This document shows positions 8,674 through 17,635 of a stretch of 28,826 bases of DNA, in pieces. Each line of letters begins with the position of its first letter. Positions within the stretch are counted from its first letter, which is position 1. The stretch lies in contig CAKQPF010000046.1 of NCBI GenBank assembly GCA_934256705.1, positions 1 through 28,826 on the forward strand. The letters are read 5' to 3'. A program made the translations under genes and the position numbers. This DNA is from an uncultured Prevotella sp. Lineage in GTDB: Bacteria > Bacteroidota > Bacteroidia > Bacteroidales > Bacteroidaceae. Under the pieces are notes generated by a model, which saw only the letters and a list, made by a program, of their open reading frames with translations, was not told the DNA's origin and ran no database searches.

Positions 8674-10236
8674 TTATCTATCGATGTCTGGGATGATATA
8701 ATCAAGACCCGCACCTACAGCGATAAGGTCAGCAACCTTTGTACCACGAAGCATTTCATCAAGAGCAGCGACGAGAGTAAGCGCCATTGGACGAATCTTC
8801 ATACGATAAGGAGACTTATCACCCTTAGAATCGAGATAGACACCAAATTCACCGCTCGTTCCTTCGCAGGCAAAATACCACTGTCCTTCAGGTACCTTGA
8901 TAATAGGTTTCTGCTTGATGTAGTATTCTCCTTCTGGAATATTATCAATGAGCTGCTCGATGATACGAATAGACTGCTCGATTTCCTTGATACGAAGATA
9001 ATAACGATCCTGTGCATCACAATTATCGAGAACTACCTGATTCCAGTCTATCTTGTCGTAAGCGGCATAAGGATAGTTCTTACGAAGGTCGTTAGCCCAC
9101 TGAGAAGCACGTCCGTTAGAACCAGACATACCATAAGAAATGGCATCCTCCTTAGAGATTGCACCTACATTCTCAAGACGCTGATGAGTGATTACGTTGT
9201 CACCGAAGACATTCACATACTCCTCAAGCTTTGGCTTAAGATAAGTGCAAAGGTTCTTCACGTTCTTCTGGAAGTTATCATCTATATCTGCCTGAAGACC
9301 ACCAATTCTGTAGTAGTTCTGGATAAGACGACCACCAGTGGTTTCCTCCATGCAGTTGAGCACGTACTCACGGTCACGCATACAGTAAAGGAATGCAGTG
9401 AGGGCGCCAAGGTCCTGAGCATAACAACCGAGATAAAGCAAGTGACCATCAATACGCTGAAGCTCATCCATGATAGTACGAATCACCTGAATGCGCTCAG
9501 ACAGTTCAATGCCCATAGCCTCTTCAATTACTCCGCAGATAGCATGACGATTAATCATAGCAGAGAGATAATTGAGACGGTCAGTCATTGCGAGGGTCTG
9601 AGGATAAGTCATGCTCTCAAACATCTTCTCGATACCGCGGTGGATATAACCAAGATGTGGAACGATGCGCTTTACTGTCTCACCATCAAGAACGGTCTCA
9701 AGACGGAGCACACCGTGAGTAGAAGGGTGCTGAGGACCGATATTGATTACAAATTCATCCTCACCAAACAGTTCCACTTTCTTCTCTACGAGGTTGCCAT
9801 CGGCATCAAGAGAATACTGGAGAGTATAGTTAGGCTCCTCGTCATCCTCCAGAGAATATCCTTCTTCTGCCACGAAGTCCTTGCGGAAAGGATAGCCCTT
9901 GAAGTCATTACGGAGATAGAGACGACGCATATCAGGATTGCCGAGGAACTTGATGCCATAGAAATCAAACACCTCACGCTCAAGCATTCCGGCGCACTTG
10001 TAGAGAGTGGAGATACTCCAGATGACGTAAGAGTCTCCCTTCTGCTCAGCCATTGTCTTTACAGAGATACGCTCATGGGTGTCAGTATTCTCAAGAATGT
10101 AGATACATCCGAGACCTTCTTCGCCAAAATCTTCACCAATAATAGTAACGAGATAATCGAAATGCTTCTCGTTGCGGAGCTTTGCCATCTGTGATGCAAA
10201 CTCGCTGAAAGAATATACTATATTATTAAGTTTCAT
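8674..10236 (-). CDS. nuoCD: NADH-quinone oxidoreductase fused subunits C and D
   Basis: The 520-residue protein joins NuoC (about 1-150) and NuoD (about 160-520) of the peripheral arm. The NuoC signature runs from EREVFDFYG (87-94) through GNPDMRRLYL to GYPFRKDF. The NuoD part starts with GPQHPSTHGVLR (167-178) and PHLGYIHRG (193-201), which line the quinone site together with NuoB and NuoH. The C and D parts are joined by an acidic linker (about 124-160). The C-terminus ends in GAGLDYIIPDIDR, as in other complex I D subunits where this tail lies near the quinone pocket. The gene begins 14 nt after nuoB. Confidence 0.97.
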   Translation of the reverse strand: MKLNNIVYSFSEFASQMAKLRNEKHFDYLVTIIGEDFGEEGLGCIYILENTDTHERISVKTMAEQKGDSYVIWSISTLYKCAGMLEREVFDFYGIKFLGNPDMRRLYLRNDFKGYPFRKDFVAEEGYSLEDDEEPNYTLQYSLDADGNLVEKKVELFGEDEFVINIGPQHPSTHGVLRLETVLDGETVKRIVPHLGYIHRGIEKMFESMTYPQTLAMTDRLNYLSAMINRHAICGVIEEAMGIELSERIQVIRTIMDELQRIDGHLLYLGCYAQDLGALTAFLYCMRDREYVLNCMEETTGGRLIQNYYRIGGLQADIDDNFQKNVKNLCTYLKPKLEEYVNVFGDNVITHQRLENVGAISKEDAISYGMSGSNGRASQWANDLRKNYPYAAYDKIDWNQVVLDNCDAQDRYYLRIKEIEQSIRIIEQLIDNIPEGEYYIKQKPIIKVPEGQWYFACEGTSGEFGVYLDSKGDKSPYRMKIRPMALTLVAALDEMLRGTKVADLIAVGAGLDYIIPDIDR

Positions 10237-10250
10237 TCCGTTTATCCTCC

Positions 10251-10937
10251 TTATTTGAATGTATCATTGATTTCCTTCTTGACAGCGTCCTTAGCTGTTT
10301 CAGCTACGGCCTTCATCTCTTCGACGAATTTCTTTGGCACGTCCGTGATCTTTATGCCATTAGGATTCTTTTCCTTACGGTTTACGCCACCAAAGAATTT
10401 CTCTACCTTGACCTTACGCTGCAACTGCATCATGCCATAGAGAATTGCTTCTGGACGTGGAGGACATCCTGGGATGTAAACATCCACTGGGAGGAACTCA
10501 TCAATGCCGCGCACGACATGATAACTTGACTTGAAAGGACCACCGGAAATAGCGCATCCACCTACAGCGACTACGTATTTAGGCTCAGCCATCTCGTCAT
10601 AGAGACGTTTCAAAGCAGGTGCCATCTTATGAGTAATAGTACCGGCACACATGATAAGGTCAGCCTGACGTGGAGAGTTACGAGTTACCTCAAAACCGAA
10701 GCGTGCAAAGTCGTAACGGGCACATCCGCAAGCCATAAACTCAATACCGCAGCAGGAAGTAGCAAAGGTCAATGCCCAGAGGGAGTTACTACGTCCCCAG
10801 TTGATAAGAGCATCGAGATTGCCCACGACACAGTTTACACCGCCGTCGTTGAGCTCCTTGATCATTTTCTCGAGCGTTTCATTATCTTTCCATTCATCGT
10901 ATGGAATAGACTTGATAGTTGGCTTTTTTATTTCCAT
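10251..10937 (-). CDS. nuoB: NADH-quinone oxidoreductase subunit B, cluster N2 carrier
   Basis: NuoB holds the terminal [4Fe-4S] cluster N2, which reduces the quinone. All four ligands are visible: the tandem C62-C63 (in TSCCGIEF), C128 (in VGGCAISGG) and C158 (in IPGCPPRPEA). At 228 residues it is close to the usual size, with a lysine-rich tail of about 50 residues after the family core. Its start overlaps the end of nuoA by 10 nt, so the two are probably translationally coupled. Confidence 0.97.
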   Translation of the reverse strand: MEIKKPTIKSIPYDEWKDNETLEKMIKELNDGGVNCVVGNLDALINWGRSNSLWALTFATSCCGIEFMACGCARYDFARFGFEVTRNSPRQADLIMCAGTITHKMAPALKRLYDEMAEPKYVVAVGGCAISGGPFKSSYHVVRGIDEFLPVDVYIPGCPPRPEAILYGMMQLQRKVKVEKFFGGVNRKEKNPNGIKITDVPKKFVEEMKAVAETAKDAVKKEINDTFK

Positions 10938-11278
10938 TCAAGCGCTCCTTTCCGCCAAGCATAAGCAAGGCCAAAAACCAGTACCAGCATGAAGAATCCA
11001 ATGCTGAACAATGCCATGGTACCGAAATTCTTAACTACTACTGCCCAAGGATAGAGGAATACGGTCTCCACATCGAACATAAGGAAAAGGATGGCAAAGA
11101 GATAGTAGCCCACATGCATAGGAAGCCAAGAACTTCCATGTGTAGGAATACCACACTCGAATGGTTCACCTTTGACCTTGTTGTAAGTGCGAGGGCCCAA
11201 CAGCTTGGCTGTGATGTATGCCGCTACCACTAAGAAGACAGCCGTTATCAAAACGGTTACAAACAAAGTGAAATACAT
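10928..11278 (-). CDS. nuoA: NADH-quinone oxidoreductase subunit A
   Basis: This is the first gene of the nuo operon. The 116-residue protein has three membrane helices and the family blocks PFECG near residue 40 and FDVETVFLYPWAVV near 68-81. NuoA helps shape the quinone cavity with NuoH and NuoJ. The end overlaps nuoB by 10 nt. A promoter -7 box lies 44 nt upstream of the start. Confidence 0.96.
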   Translation of the reverse strand: MYFTLFVTVLITAVFLVVAAYITAKLLGPRTYNKVKGEPFECGIPTHGSSWLPMHVGYYLFAILFLMFDVETVFLYPWAVVVKNFGTMALFSIGFFMLVLVFGLAYAWRKGALEWK

Positions 11279-11321
11279 AAAATAGTATAAAATAAAAATT
11301 AATTTAGCTCTAAATCGTTTG

Positions 11322-11329
11322 CAAAGTTA
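11322..11329 (-). promoter_or_regulatory. nuo operon promoter, -7 box TAACTTTG
   Basis: The minus strand reads TAACTTTG, an exact TAnnTTTG -7 element. A TTG at 11352-11354 lies 22 nt upstream, slightly further than the ideal 19-20. The transcript would have a leader of roughly 35-40 nt before nuoA. Confidence 0.5.
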
Positions 11330-11353
11330 ATAAAAAAATATGAATTTTACGCA

Positions 11354-11383
11354 ACAAAGGACGGAAAATATTCCGTCCTTTGT
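11354..11383 (-). terminator. Terminator between the GH28 gene and nuoA
   Basis: A perfect 13-bp stem (11354-11366 with 11371-11383) encloses the loop AATA. It lies about 90 nt after the GH28 stop and upstream of the nuo promoter, so it separates the two transcription units. The T-tract after it on the minus strand is broken, so strength is uncertain. Confidence 0.7.
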
Positions 11384-11474
11384 TTAATATAAATATTAAA
11401 ATACGAGTCTCTTAGGTTTTCACATTTGGCGTTTTGCGTCCCGATTCGTCCTTTTACTTTCAGATAATAATATT

Positions 11475-12938
11475 TTATATGTTTTTACTATCTTTTTTCA
11501 CAAATTCACCCTTTGCGTCCTTAACATCTTTCATATCAAGATTTTTTACATTTTCGAGCATCACAGCAGGGCGTCCATCATCTTTTTTGAGCGCGAAAGT
11601 GATATCTCTCAGTTTCAATCCGTCAATATGACGTGCAAAGAGTCCATAAGAAGGAGTCGGACCAGCCCATCGTGGTTCCGGGTAATTCGTTCCCTGTTCG
11701 CGGTATTTTTTCTGTGCCATATCCGCCGTTCCACCGCCTCGATACTCTACAAAGATATTGCTAAGCGAGATGTTCTTCAACGGTGCATTCTCCATTCCTG
11801 TAATGATTATTCCAGCAAGGGAATCGCAGTCGAGAGCCTGCACATTGCTTATCATTATATTCTGGCCACGAGATGGTTCGGTCACCTCCTTCGGTCCACG
11901 GTTTCGGCAACCTGTAGTGATGTAGATTGGGTAATGGTGCACATGCTTGAGGGCGATGTTCGTAACCACGATATTATCCATCAGACCCTGGTCCACTTCC
12001 TCAAAAGCGAGTCCGGAAGAATACATACAGGTACAGTTGCTTATGGTAATGTCCCTATATCCTCCATTGCTCTCGGTTCCGAGTTTTATTCTTCCGCACA
12101 CCCAGTTCACCTTTTCCGGAACGTATGTCCCGTCAAGGAAAGTGCCGAGCTTATATCCCGTAACGATACAGTTGGTGACAAGGATATGCTCGCACGGCAC
12201 TGCGCGCTTCAGAGCATAACTTGATTTGAGCACTATAGCATCGTCATTAGGAGTGTTTACCTTGCAGTTTGTCAGGGTAATATACTTGCAGCAGTCGATG
12301 TCAATGCCGTCGCGGTTTGTATCTATCGTTACATTATCAATCGCACCTCTCTCACATCCTGTAACTATAATGGCAAAATGTCCGCCACGATAGATGGTTA
12401 CGTCTCGTATGAGGATATTCTTGCATTGCTTGAAAGCGATGGCCTTGTCTCCTGCTCCGATAGATCCTCCCTGCACCTTTCCGCCTTTTTCCGTATCTTT
12501 CTTCGTCAGTCCGAGTCCGTCAATCATTCCATGTCCGGTGATGCTTATATTCTCCTGACCTTCAGCCCATATCAATGAATTGTGGAAATACGTATGTCCG
12601 CCATCCTGATACTCGGGAAAACCGAATGTCTCCGATTTGTCATAAGCGCCCATACTCTGAGGCGCAGCGAGGATGACACATCCCGATTGCAGATGAAGCT
12701 CCACGTTACTCTTCATGTGTATGCTTCCTGAGAGGTAGGTACCTGCAGGAAGAACCACCTTTCCCCCACCCTGCTTCACGCAAGCCTCAATGGCTTTGTC
12801 AATAGCGGGAGAATCAAGGGTCTTGCCATCTCCTTTCGCTCCATAGTCACGGACGTTGAAATCAGCAAAAGCGAAAGCCGGCATCAGAGCCAGCACAAGT
12901 GCTGCCAGTGCTTTGAAAGCGTGATTAAGAAAATACAT
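11475..12938 (-). CDS. Secreted GH28-family (polygalacturonase-like) protein, GHG motif absent
   Basis: The 487-residue protein starts with a signal peptide (1-25, ending AFAFA) and has the N-terminal entry of the pectate-lyase superfamily (FNVRDYGAKGDGKT). The right-handed beta-helix repeats of glycoside hydrolase family 28 follow. GH28 enzymes hydrolyse galacturonic-acid links in pectin. Three of the four family motifs are seen: NRDG (208-211, usually NTDG), NDD (231-233) and RIK (283-285). The GHG histidine motif expected between the last two is missing; the interval has only GYKLGTFLDG. That pattern could mean a rhamnogalacturonan or exo-acting specificity, or reduced activity. No SusC/SusD, sulfatase or other carbohydrate gene is adjacent, so it stands alone, with its own downstream terminator. 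The exact substrate cannot be told from sequence. Confidence 0.85.
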   Translation of the reverse strand: MYFLNHAFKALAALVLALMPAFAFADFNVRDYGAKGDGKTLDSPAIDKAIEACVKQGGGKVVLPAGTYLSGSIHMKSNVELHLQSGCVILAAPQSMGAYDKSETFGFPEYQDGGHTYFHNSLIWAEGQENISITGHGMIDGLGLTKKDTEKGGKVQGGSIGAGDKAIAFKQCKNILIRDVTIYRGGHFAIIVTGCERGAIDNVTIDTNRDGIDIDCCKYITLTNCKVNTPNDDAIVLKSSYALKRAVPCEHILVTNCIVTGYKLGTFLDGTYVPEKVNWVCGRIKLGTESNGGYRDITISNCTCMYSSGLAFEEVDQGLMDNIVVTNIALKHVHHYPIYITTGCRNRGPKEVTEPSRGQNIMISNVQALDCDSLAGIIITGMENAPLKNISLSNIFVEYRGGGTADMAQKKYREQGTNYPEPRWAGPTPSYGLFARHIDGLKLRDITFALKKDDGRPAVMLENVKNLDMKDVKDAKGEFVKKDSKNI

Positions 12939-12987
12939 AATTAGTCAGTTAAATAGTTAGTATATAGCTTGTTATAAAATTGAATAT

Positions 12988-13019
12988 GCAGACCCACGAC
13001 TTTCCACATGCGGGTCTGC
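12988..13019 (-). terminator. Terminator of the kdsA-kdsD unit
   Basis: GCAGACCC (12988-12995) pairs with GGGTCTGC (13012-13019) around a 16-nt loop, 45 nt after the kdsD stop. The minus-strand continuation is AT-rich rather than a clean T-run. It also lies in the leader region of the GH28 gene, for which I found no TAnnTTTG box. Confidence 0.6.
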
Positions 13020-13063
13020 CATTTGTTTATCGTTAGAAATCCGTCCAATAGCTACGTGATTCA

Positions 13064-14017
13064 CTACACCATACAACTGTAATGATCCACTACGCCAAGC
13101 AAATGTTTGTCTTCATCCACCACAAGGACAGAATGAACCTTATACTTGTTCATAACTTTCTGTACCTCAGTAATCTTCGTATCAGGCGCCACCATCTTCG
13201 GAGTGCGGGTCATGATGTCCGCAACAGTATGGTTGAAGAATTCCGCCTGCCATCTTTCCATGGCTCTGCGGATATCTCCATCGGTGATGATTCCTTCGAC
13301 TTTGTTTGATGAATTGAGCGAGATACCAAGCCCGAGTTTCCCCTTGCTGACCAAAATGATAGCCTCTCCAAGGTGCATATTTTCCGGAAGTATAGGCAAT
13401 TCATCAGCCCGCATCACGTCTTCTGCCGTAGTGAGGAGTCTCCTTCCTAGTTCTCCGCCAGGATGGAACTGTGCAAAGTCGCGCGGCTTGAAGTCCCTTA
13501 CCTGCATCAGAGCCACGGCAAGAGCGTCTCCCATAGCGAGAGCTGCCGTCGTGCTGCTTGTAGGAGCGAGATTGAGCGGGCAGGCTTCCTTCTCCACCTT
13601 CACCTTTATATGCACGTCCGAATACTTTGCGAGCAGCGATTGTGAGTTTCCCGTCATCGCTATCACAGGCACTTTCATGTGCAAAATCATAGGAAGAAAG
13701 CGCAAAAGCTCGTCTGTATTGCCCGAATTGCTGAGCGCGAGGACTACATCATCGGGCGTCATAACTCCAAGATCGCCATGGAACACATCGAGAGGATTGA
13801 TAAAAAACGCTGGCGTTCCAGTGGAAGAAAGCGTGGCAGCTATCTTCGAACCGATATTTCCGCTCTTTCCGACTCCGGTCACGATGACTTTTCCCTTACA
13901 GGAATAAATCATATCGACCGCCTTGTCGAAATTCTCATCGAGCTGCGGAATCAATGCCAGTATCGCTTCTGCCTCGTCTTTCAGGCATCGCACGGCGTAT
14001 TCTTGTACATTCTTCAT
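13064..14017 (-). CDS. kdsD: Arabinose-5-phosphate isomerase (Kdo pathway)
   Basis: It converts ribulose 5-phosphate to arabinose 5-phosphate, the first step of Kdo synthesis for LPS. The N-terminal SIS domain (about 30-190) shows TGVGKSG (47-53), SNSGNT (96-101) and EACPLNLAPTSSTT (144-157). The two histidines expected of the family are H80 (in VFHGDLG) and H185 (in QFHPGGELG). Two CBS domains follow (about 200-255 and 265-317), the usual KdsD layout; the length of 317 compares with 328 in E. coli. The start codon overlaps the kdsA stop as ATGA, so the pair is coupled and kdsA product uses KdsD product directly. Confidence 0.95.
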   Translation of the reverse strand: MKNVQEYAVRCLKDEAEAILALIPQLDENFDKAVDMIYSCKGKVIVTGVGKSGNIGSKIAATLSSTGTPAFFINPLDVFHGDLGVMTPDDVVLALSNSGNTDELLRFLPMILHMKVPVIAMTGNSQSLLAKYSDVHIKVKVEKEACPLNLAPTSSTTAALAMGDALAVALMQVRDFKPRDFAQFHPGGELGRRLLTTAEDVMRADELPILPENMHLGEAIILVSKGKLGLGISLNSSNKVEGIITDGDIRRAMERWQAEFFNHTVADIMTRTPKMVAPDTKITEVQKVMNKYKVHSVLVVDEDKHLLGVVDHYSCMV

Positions 14018-14772
14018 AGTAATTGTTTTATTAAAGGTTCCAATTCGTCAAGTTTCAGCATGTTAGGTCCGTCCGACAATCCCTTGTCCGGATCTGGATG
14101 CACTTCAAAGAAATAGCCCGTTGCGCCGAAAGCCTTGGCTGCAAGAGCCATGGAAGGCACGAAACGACGGTCACCCGCAGTGAATCCATTGCCTCCTCCC
14201 GGTCGCTGAACGCTGTGAGTGCAGTCCATTATCACCGTCGGAACAATCTCAAGCATATCGGGAATATTCCTGAAATCCACCACGAGATTATTGTATCCGA
14301 AACTGTTTCCGCGCTCGGTCAGCCACACCTCACTGTCTCCAGCGGCTGACTCTTTCACTTTCTGCACAGGGTATTTCATGTCAGCTCCGCTGAGGAACTG
14401 CGCTTTCTTTATGTTCACCGTCTTTCCCGTCTTTGCGGCAGCCACGAGAAGGTCGGTCTGTCGGCAGAGGAAAGCCGGTATCTGAATGACATCGACCACT
14501 TCTCCCACCGGCTCTGCCTGGCAGGATTCATGGATATCTGTAAGAATACGGAGCCCGTATTTCTCCTTCACATCTGCCAGCATCTGTATTCCGCGCTCCA
14601 TTCCCGGTCCGCGAAACGACGACAAACTGGTGCGGTTTGCCTTGTCAAATGATGCCTTGAAGATGATATCAGTGCCCAAAGCCTTATTGATTGACACTAT
14701 CTTTTGAGCCACAGTGTCAAGCAATTCAGCCGATTCTATGACACATGGACCTGCTATAAATACTGGTTTCAT
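14014..14772 (-). CDS. kdsA: 3-deoxy-8-phosphooctulonate synthase, metal-dependent type
   Basis: It condenses arabinose 5-phosphate with phosphoenolpyruvate to Kdo 8-phosphate in the cytoplasm. Family blocks include GPCVIES (8-14), KASFDKANRTS (39-49), and GNSFGYNNLVVD (155-166). The metal ligands of the class II (Aquifex-type) enzymes are all seen in place: C10, H186, E223 and D234; E. coli-type enzymes have asparagine at the first site. Length is 252, a little shorter than E. coli (284). It is the first gene of the kdsA-kdsD pair. Confidence 0.96.
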   Translation of the reverse strand: MKPVFIAGPCVIESAELLDTVAQKIVSINKALGTDIIFKASFDKANRTSLSSFRGPGMERGIQMLADVKEKYGLRILTDIHESCQAEPVGEVVDVIQIPAFLCRQTDLLVAAAKTGKTVNIKKAQFLSGADMKYPVQKVKESAAGDSEVWLTERGNSFGYNNLVVDFRNIPDMLEIVPTVIMDCTHSVQRPGGGNGFTAGDRRFVPSMALAAKAFGATGYFFEVHPDPDKGLSDGPNMLKLDELEPLIKQLL

Positions 14773-14869
14773 ATTGGTTTTCTAAAATTTGTAGGCTAAC
14801 ATTAACTCTTGATAACCGAGCAAAAACAAATAGACCATAGTTCAATCATTCATTTTGCCCATTCCTGTG

Positions 14870-14877
14870 CAAAGGTA
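14870..14877 (-). promoter_or_regulatory. kdsA promoter, -7 box TACCTTTG
   Basis: The minus strand reads TACCTTTG, an exact -7 element, giving a leader of about 90 nt before kdsA. The nearest TTTG upstream (14901-14904) is 23 nt away, longer than ideal. Confidence 0.5.
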
Positions 14878-14959
14878 ATAAAAATATCAATATTTAGAAA
14901 CAAACAAATGATTTTTTATCACTTATTCGCTGATATTCCCATCTTTGAGCCGAATTGAC

Positions 14960-15424
14960 CTACTTTTTCCAGAACTTGCTCGTGATATCCACGAGGTCTT
15001 TTCCATTATCCACGCGGTACATTCTCTGATTGGTGGTGCGATGGTCGATGCCTCCCTTCGCCTGGATGTACGGACCGAGCTTCACGAAGTCGAAATTCTT
15101 CAGATGTATGCCGTCAGACAACTCCTGTCGTCCACTGTACCATGCCGTCTTGAGATGCGGCCATTTATCATGCACGAAGGCTGCAAGTGCATCCACCTCT
15201 TCCACTTCTGCGTCGCCACCCATAAAGGCTATACAGGTGACATCGTCACCATACTCATCAAGCATTGCCCCAAGTGTCATCACATTAAGCGGAGTTCCGA
15301 CATCTTCCCACAGGTATTCACTGTGGCAACCGAGACAATGACATGGGCAATTGGATATATTTACAGAGAGAGTGACCTCATCAGGAACCTCCTGAAAGAC
15401 CACTCCCGTATTAACATATTTCAT
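14960..15424 (-). CDS. nrdG: Anaerobic ribonucleotide reductase activating protein (radical SAM)
   Basis: NrdG uses S-adenosylmethionine and a [4Fe-4S] cluster to install the glycyl radical on NrdD. The CX3CX2C motif is clear: C26, C30, C33 (in CPCHCLGC). A GGD motif (FMGGDAE) for the SAM amino group follows near residue 82. The start at MKYVNTG (15424) gives 155 residues, the normal size, and a 22-nt gap from nrdD. The frame is open to an upstream ATG at 15475, but that would overlap nrdD and add 17 residues unlike the family. Confidence 0.94.
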   Translation of the reverse strand: MKYVNTGVVFQEVPDEVTLSVNISNCPCHCLGCHSEYLWEDVGTPLNVMTLGAMLDEYGDDVTCIAFMGGDAEVEEVDALAAFVHDKWPHLKTAWYSGRQELSDGIHLKNFDFVKLGPYIQAKGGIDHRTTNQRMYRVDNGKDLVDITSKFWKK

Positions 15425-15446
15425 TTTTACTTTTAGAAAGCGAAGT

Positions 15447-17552
15447 TTATACTGCCAGACCGTCACCACCAGCATAGAAACGACGCTTTGCTTCCTCCTG
15501 ACGAGGCTGTGAGAAATTGCTCACGCGCTTCAGATAACCGATGATACGGGTCATGTAATCGACGTTCGTGGAATGACACTTAGGGCACTCCTTGAGGTAA
15601 CGCTTGTCGATGCAGCCACAGTCATTACAGATGGTGTTAGGGATATTGAATGTGAAGTAGTTACATCCTTCCTTTGCAGCCACCTTGAGCAAGTGTCTGT
15701 ACTGAGCCTTTGAGAGGTGCTCTTCAAGGTTCATGTGGAGAGCAGAACCACCGGTAAGGTGCTCGATGTATGGTGCGCCATGAAGCTTGAACTTGTCCAC
15801 GATGTTCAGGCTTTCATCCTCCACAACGTAGAAATATGAGTTGTAGCAGTCACGAGGCACGAAATATCCGTCCTCACGGTCCCACTTCGCATGCTTCACA
15901 CCTACATTCTCAGCTGGAATCATCTCACAGTTGAAGAGCACATCCTTCGTGCGATACTCCTTGTTTATACGCTCCACGATGGAGAGAACGCCCTGAACGA
16001 ACTCCTTGTACTGGTCGTTTGGAGTTATCTCAAGTCCCATAAACTCAGCAGCTTCCACGAGTCCGTTCACGCCGATGGTAAGATACTGGCGGCTCATGTT
16101 GATGTAACCAGCGTCAAACAACGGGAGCATACCGTGAGCCTGAAGTTCTTTCAGGTTCTCATTGTAAGCCAACTGCACCTTGTGGCAGAGGTCGATGACG
16201 TCTGCAAGATACTCCTTATAGTCCTTGCCATTGTTTACCGCATACTGGATGCAACGGTTGATGTTGACAGTGAGCACTGACTTGGAACCTGTACTTACGC
16301 CTCCGGCACCGAGAGTGTAACTGAAACCGTTGTCCTGGATTTCGTTGCGCAGACGGCAGCATGATGAGAGTGAGTCGGCATTGTCACTCATATAGGTGAA
16401 GAATGAATGGCCTTCTGCATACATTTCAGCAGCAAAGTCGCCCCATTCCTTATCGCGGCACTCGCCATTGTCGGCAAGGAGAGCCATCGTCTCTACAGGG
16501 AATGTGAGGACAGTCTTGGTGCGCTCCTTGTTAAACCACTTCATAAAGCGCTTCTGGAGCCAGGAGAGTCCGTCCCAGTCAGGCTGACTGCCGTCCGGGA
16601 AATAGAAATTGCCGAAGAGTGACTCGAAATAATAGCGGTCATAATAAGCCACATTCCAGAACACAGCCTGGAAATTGCGTGCTCCTGTAGGCTGGTTGAT
16701 GGAATATACTATCTGCTCGAAGCAGTCGGTGATAATCTTGTCGATGGTACGCTTGCGCAAAGAGAGGTCCACCACCTGGTCTGCCTTCGTCCAATAGTCA
16801 AGTCCATACTCCTTGCCGATGAAGTAATTGAGGTACATGAGGAACTCCGGTGTAGCGCAAGCTCCTGAGAGCATTGAGCTGACGATGAACACCATATTCA
16901 CGAAACCTCCGCAGAATGACTTAAGGTTTGTAGGTGCTACAGAGTTTCCGCCGATTCCTGTCGTTCCTCCGATAAGCCAAGGATACATCGTAATGGACGC
17001 GCAATATGGCGCAATGCTCGTCTCGTCATTCTTATATATAAAGTGGTGGGTCAAGAGGTCGATGTATTTTTCTGACAGTTCCTTGCCATACATCTGCTTG
17101 ATGCGGTTGGTCAGAAGACGACGGTTAAGACGGATGAAGTTGGACTTTGGCAGTTCACCGATGAGAGTGGCGATATTCTTGTGCTCCACGTTGGCATTAG
17201 CATCATACTTGGAGCCTGTTGCGGCATTTGCAGCATCCATATATGATGTAAGGAAATTGAGTTTTTCCAATGTCTCACGATCCTCAGAGTGGCTCTGGCG
17301 ATAAAGCATAAAGCACTTTGCCACCTGATAGAAGCCTTCCTTCATCAGTGCAACCTCTACCTGGTTCTGAATATCTTCCACCTTGATGTCATCCTTGATG
17401 TCAAGATGGCTGATAATCTTGGAGATTGAGCCGATGCTATAAGGTTCCTTCACTGCTTCAAAAGCTTTGATAATGGCTGTCATTATCTTATCCAGAGAAA
17501 ACTGGTCACGTGAACCATCACGCTTTAGAATTGTAAAATTCTGAAATTCCAT
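15447..17552 (-). CDS. nrdD: Anaerobic (class III) ribonucleoside-triphosphate reductase
   Basis: NrdD reduces ribonucleoside triphosphates to deoxy forms under anaerobic conditions with a glycyl radical. The N-terminal ATP-cone (about 5-95, starting TILKRDGSRDQFSLDKI) provides allosteric control. The central region contains SCCRLRNE. The C-terminus has the zinc site, with the cysteine pairs CNDC and CPKC, followed by the radical glycine G672 in RIIGYL. At 701 residues it matches the usual 700-710. It is the first gene of the nrdD-nrdG pair, with a ~186-nt predicted leader carrying a repeated element. Confidence 0.97.
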   Translation of the reverse strand: MEFQNFTILKRDGSRDQFSLDKIMTAIIKAFEAVKEPYSIGSISKIISHLDIKDDIKVEDIQNQVEVALMKEGFYQVAKCFMLYRQSHSEDRETLEKLNFLTSYMDAANAATGSKYDANANVEHKNIATLIGELPKSNFIRLNRRLLTNRIKQMYGKELSEKYIDLLTHHFIYKNDETSIAPYCASITMYPWLIGGTTGIGGNSVAPTNLKSFCGGFVNMVFIVSSMLSGACATPEFLMYLNYFIGKEYGLDYWTKADQVVDLSLRKRTIDKIITDCFEQIVYSINQPTGARNFQAVFWNVAYYDRYYFESLFGNFYFPDGSQPDWDGLSWLQKRFMKWFNKERTKTVLTFPVETMALLADNGECRDKEWGDFAAEMYAEGHSFFTYMSDNADSLSSCCRLRNEIQDNGFSYTLGAGGVSTGSKSVLTVNINRCIQYAVNNGKDYKEYLADVIDLCHKVQLAYNENLKELQAHGMLPLFDAGYINMSRQYLTIGVNGLVEAAEFMGLEITPNDQYKEFVQGVLSIVERINKEYRTKDVLFNCEMIPAENVGVKHAKWDREDGYFVPRDCYNSYFYVVEDESLNIVDKFKLHGAPYIEHLTGGSALHMNLEEHLSKAQYRHLLKVAAKEGCNYFTFNIPNTICNDCGCIDKRYLKECPKCHSTNVDYMTRIIGYLKRVSNFSQPRQEEAKRRFYAGGDGLAV

Positions 17553-17635
17553 TTTGATTGACGAATATGTTTTAGTATGTTATTATTATCTATAAATTAA
17601 CAGGTTAGAAAAGATTCAAGCGTGGGTTTGTAAGG

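Noticed and set aside
9184..10194. Long plus-strand open frame opposite nuoCD (336 codons)
   Set aside because: It lies fully antisense to a certain gene; it has no family features and its length follows from the codon usage of nuoCD.
13146..13907. Plus-strand open frame opposite kdsD
   Set aside because: Antisense shadow; kdsD has all its motifs in the other strand.
15425..15475. Upstream start for nrdG at 15475
   Set aside because: It would overlap nrdD and add residues that do not look like NrdG; MKYVNTG at 15424 fits the family.
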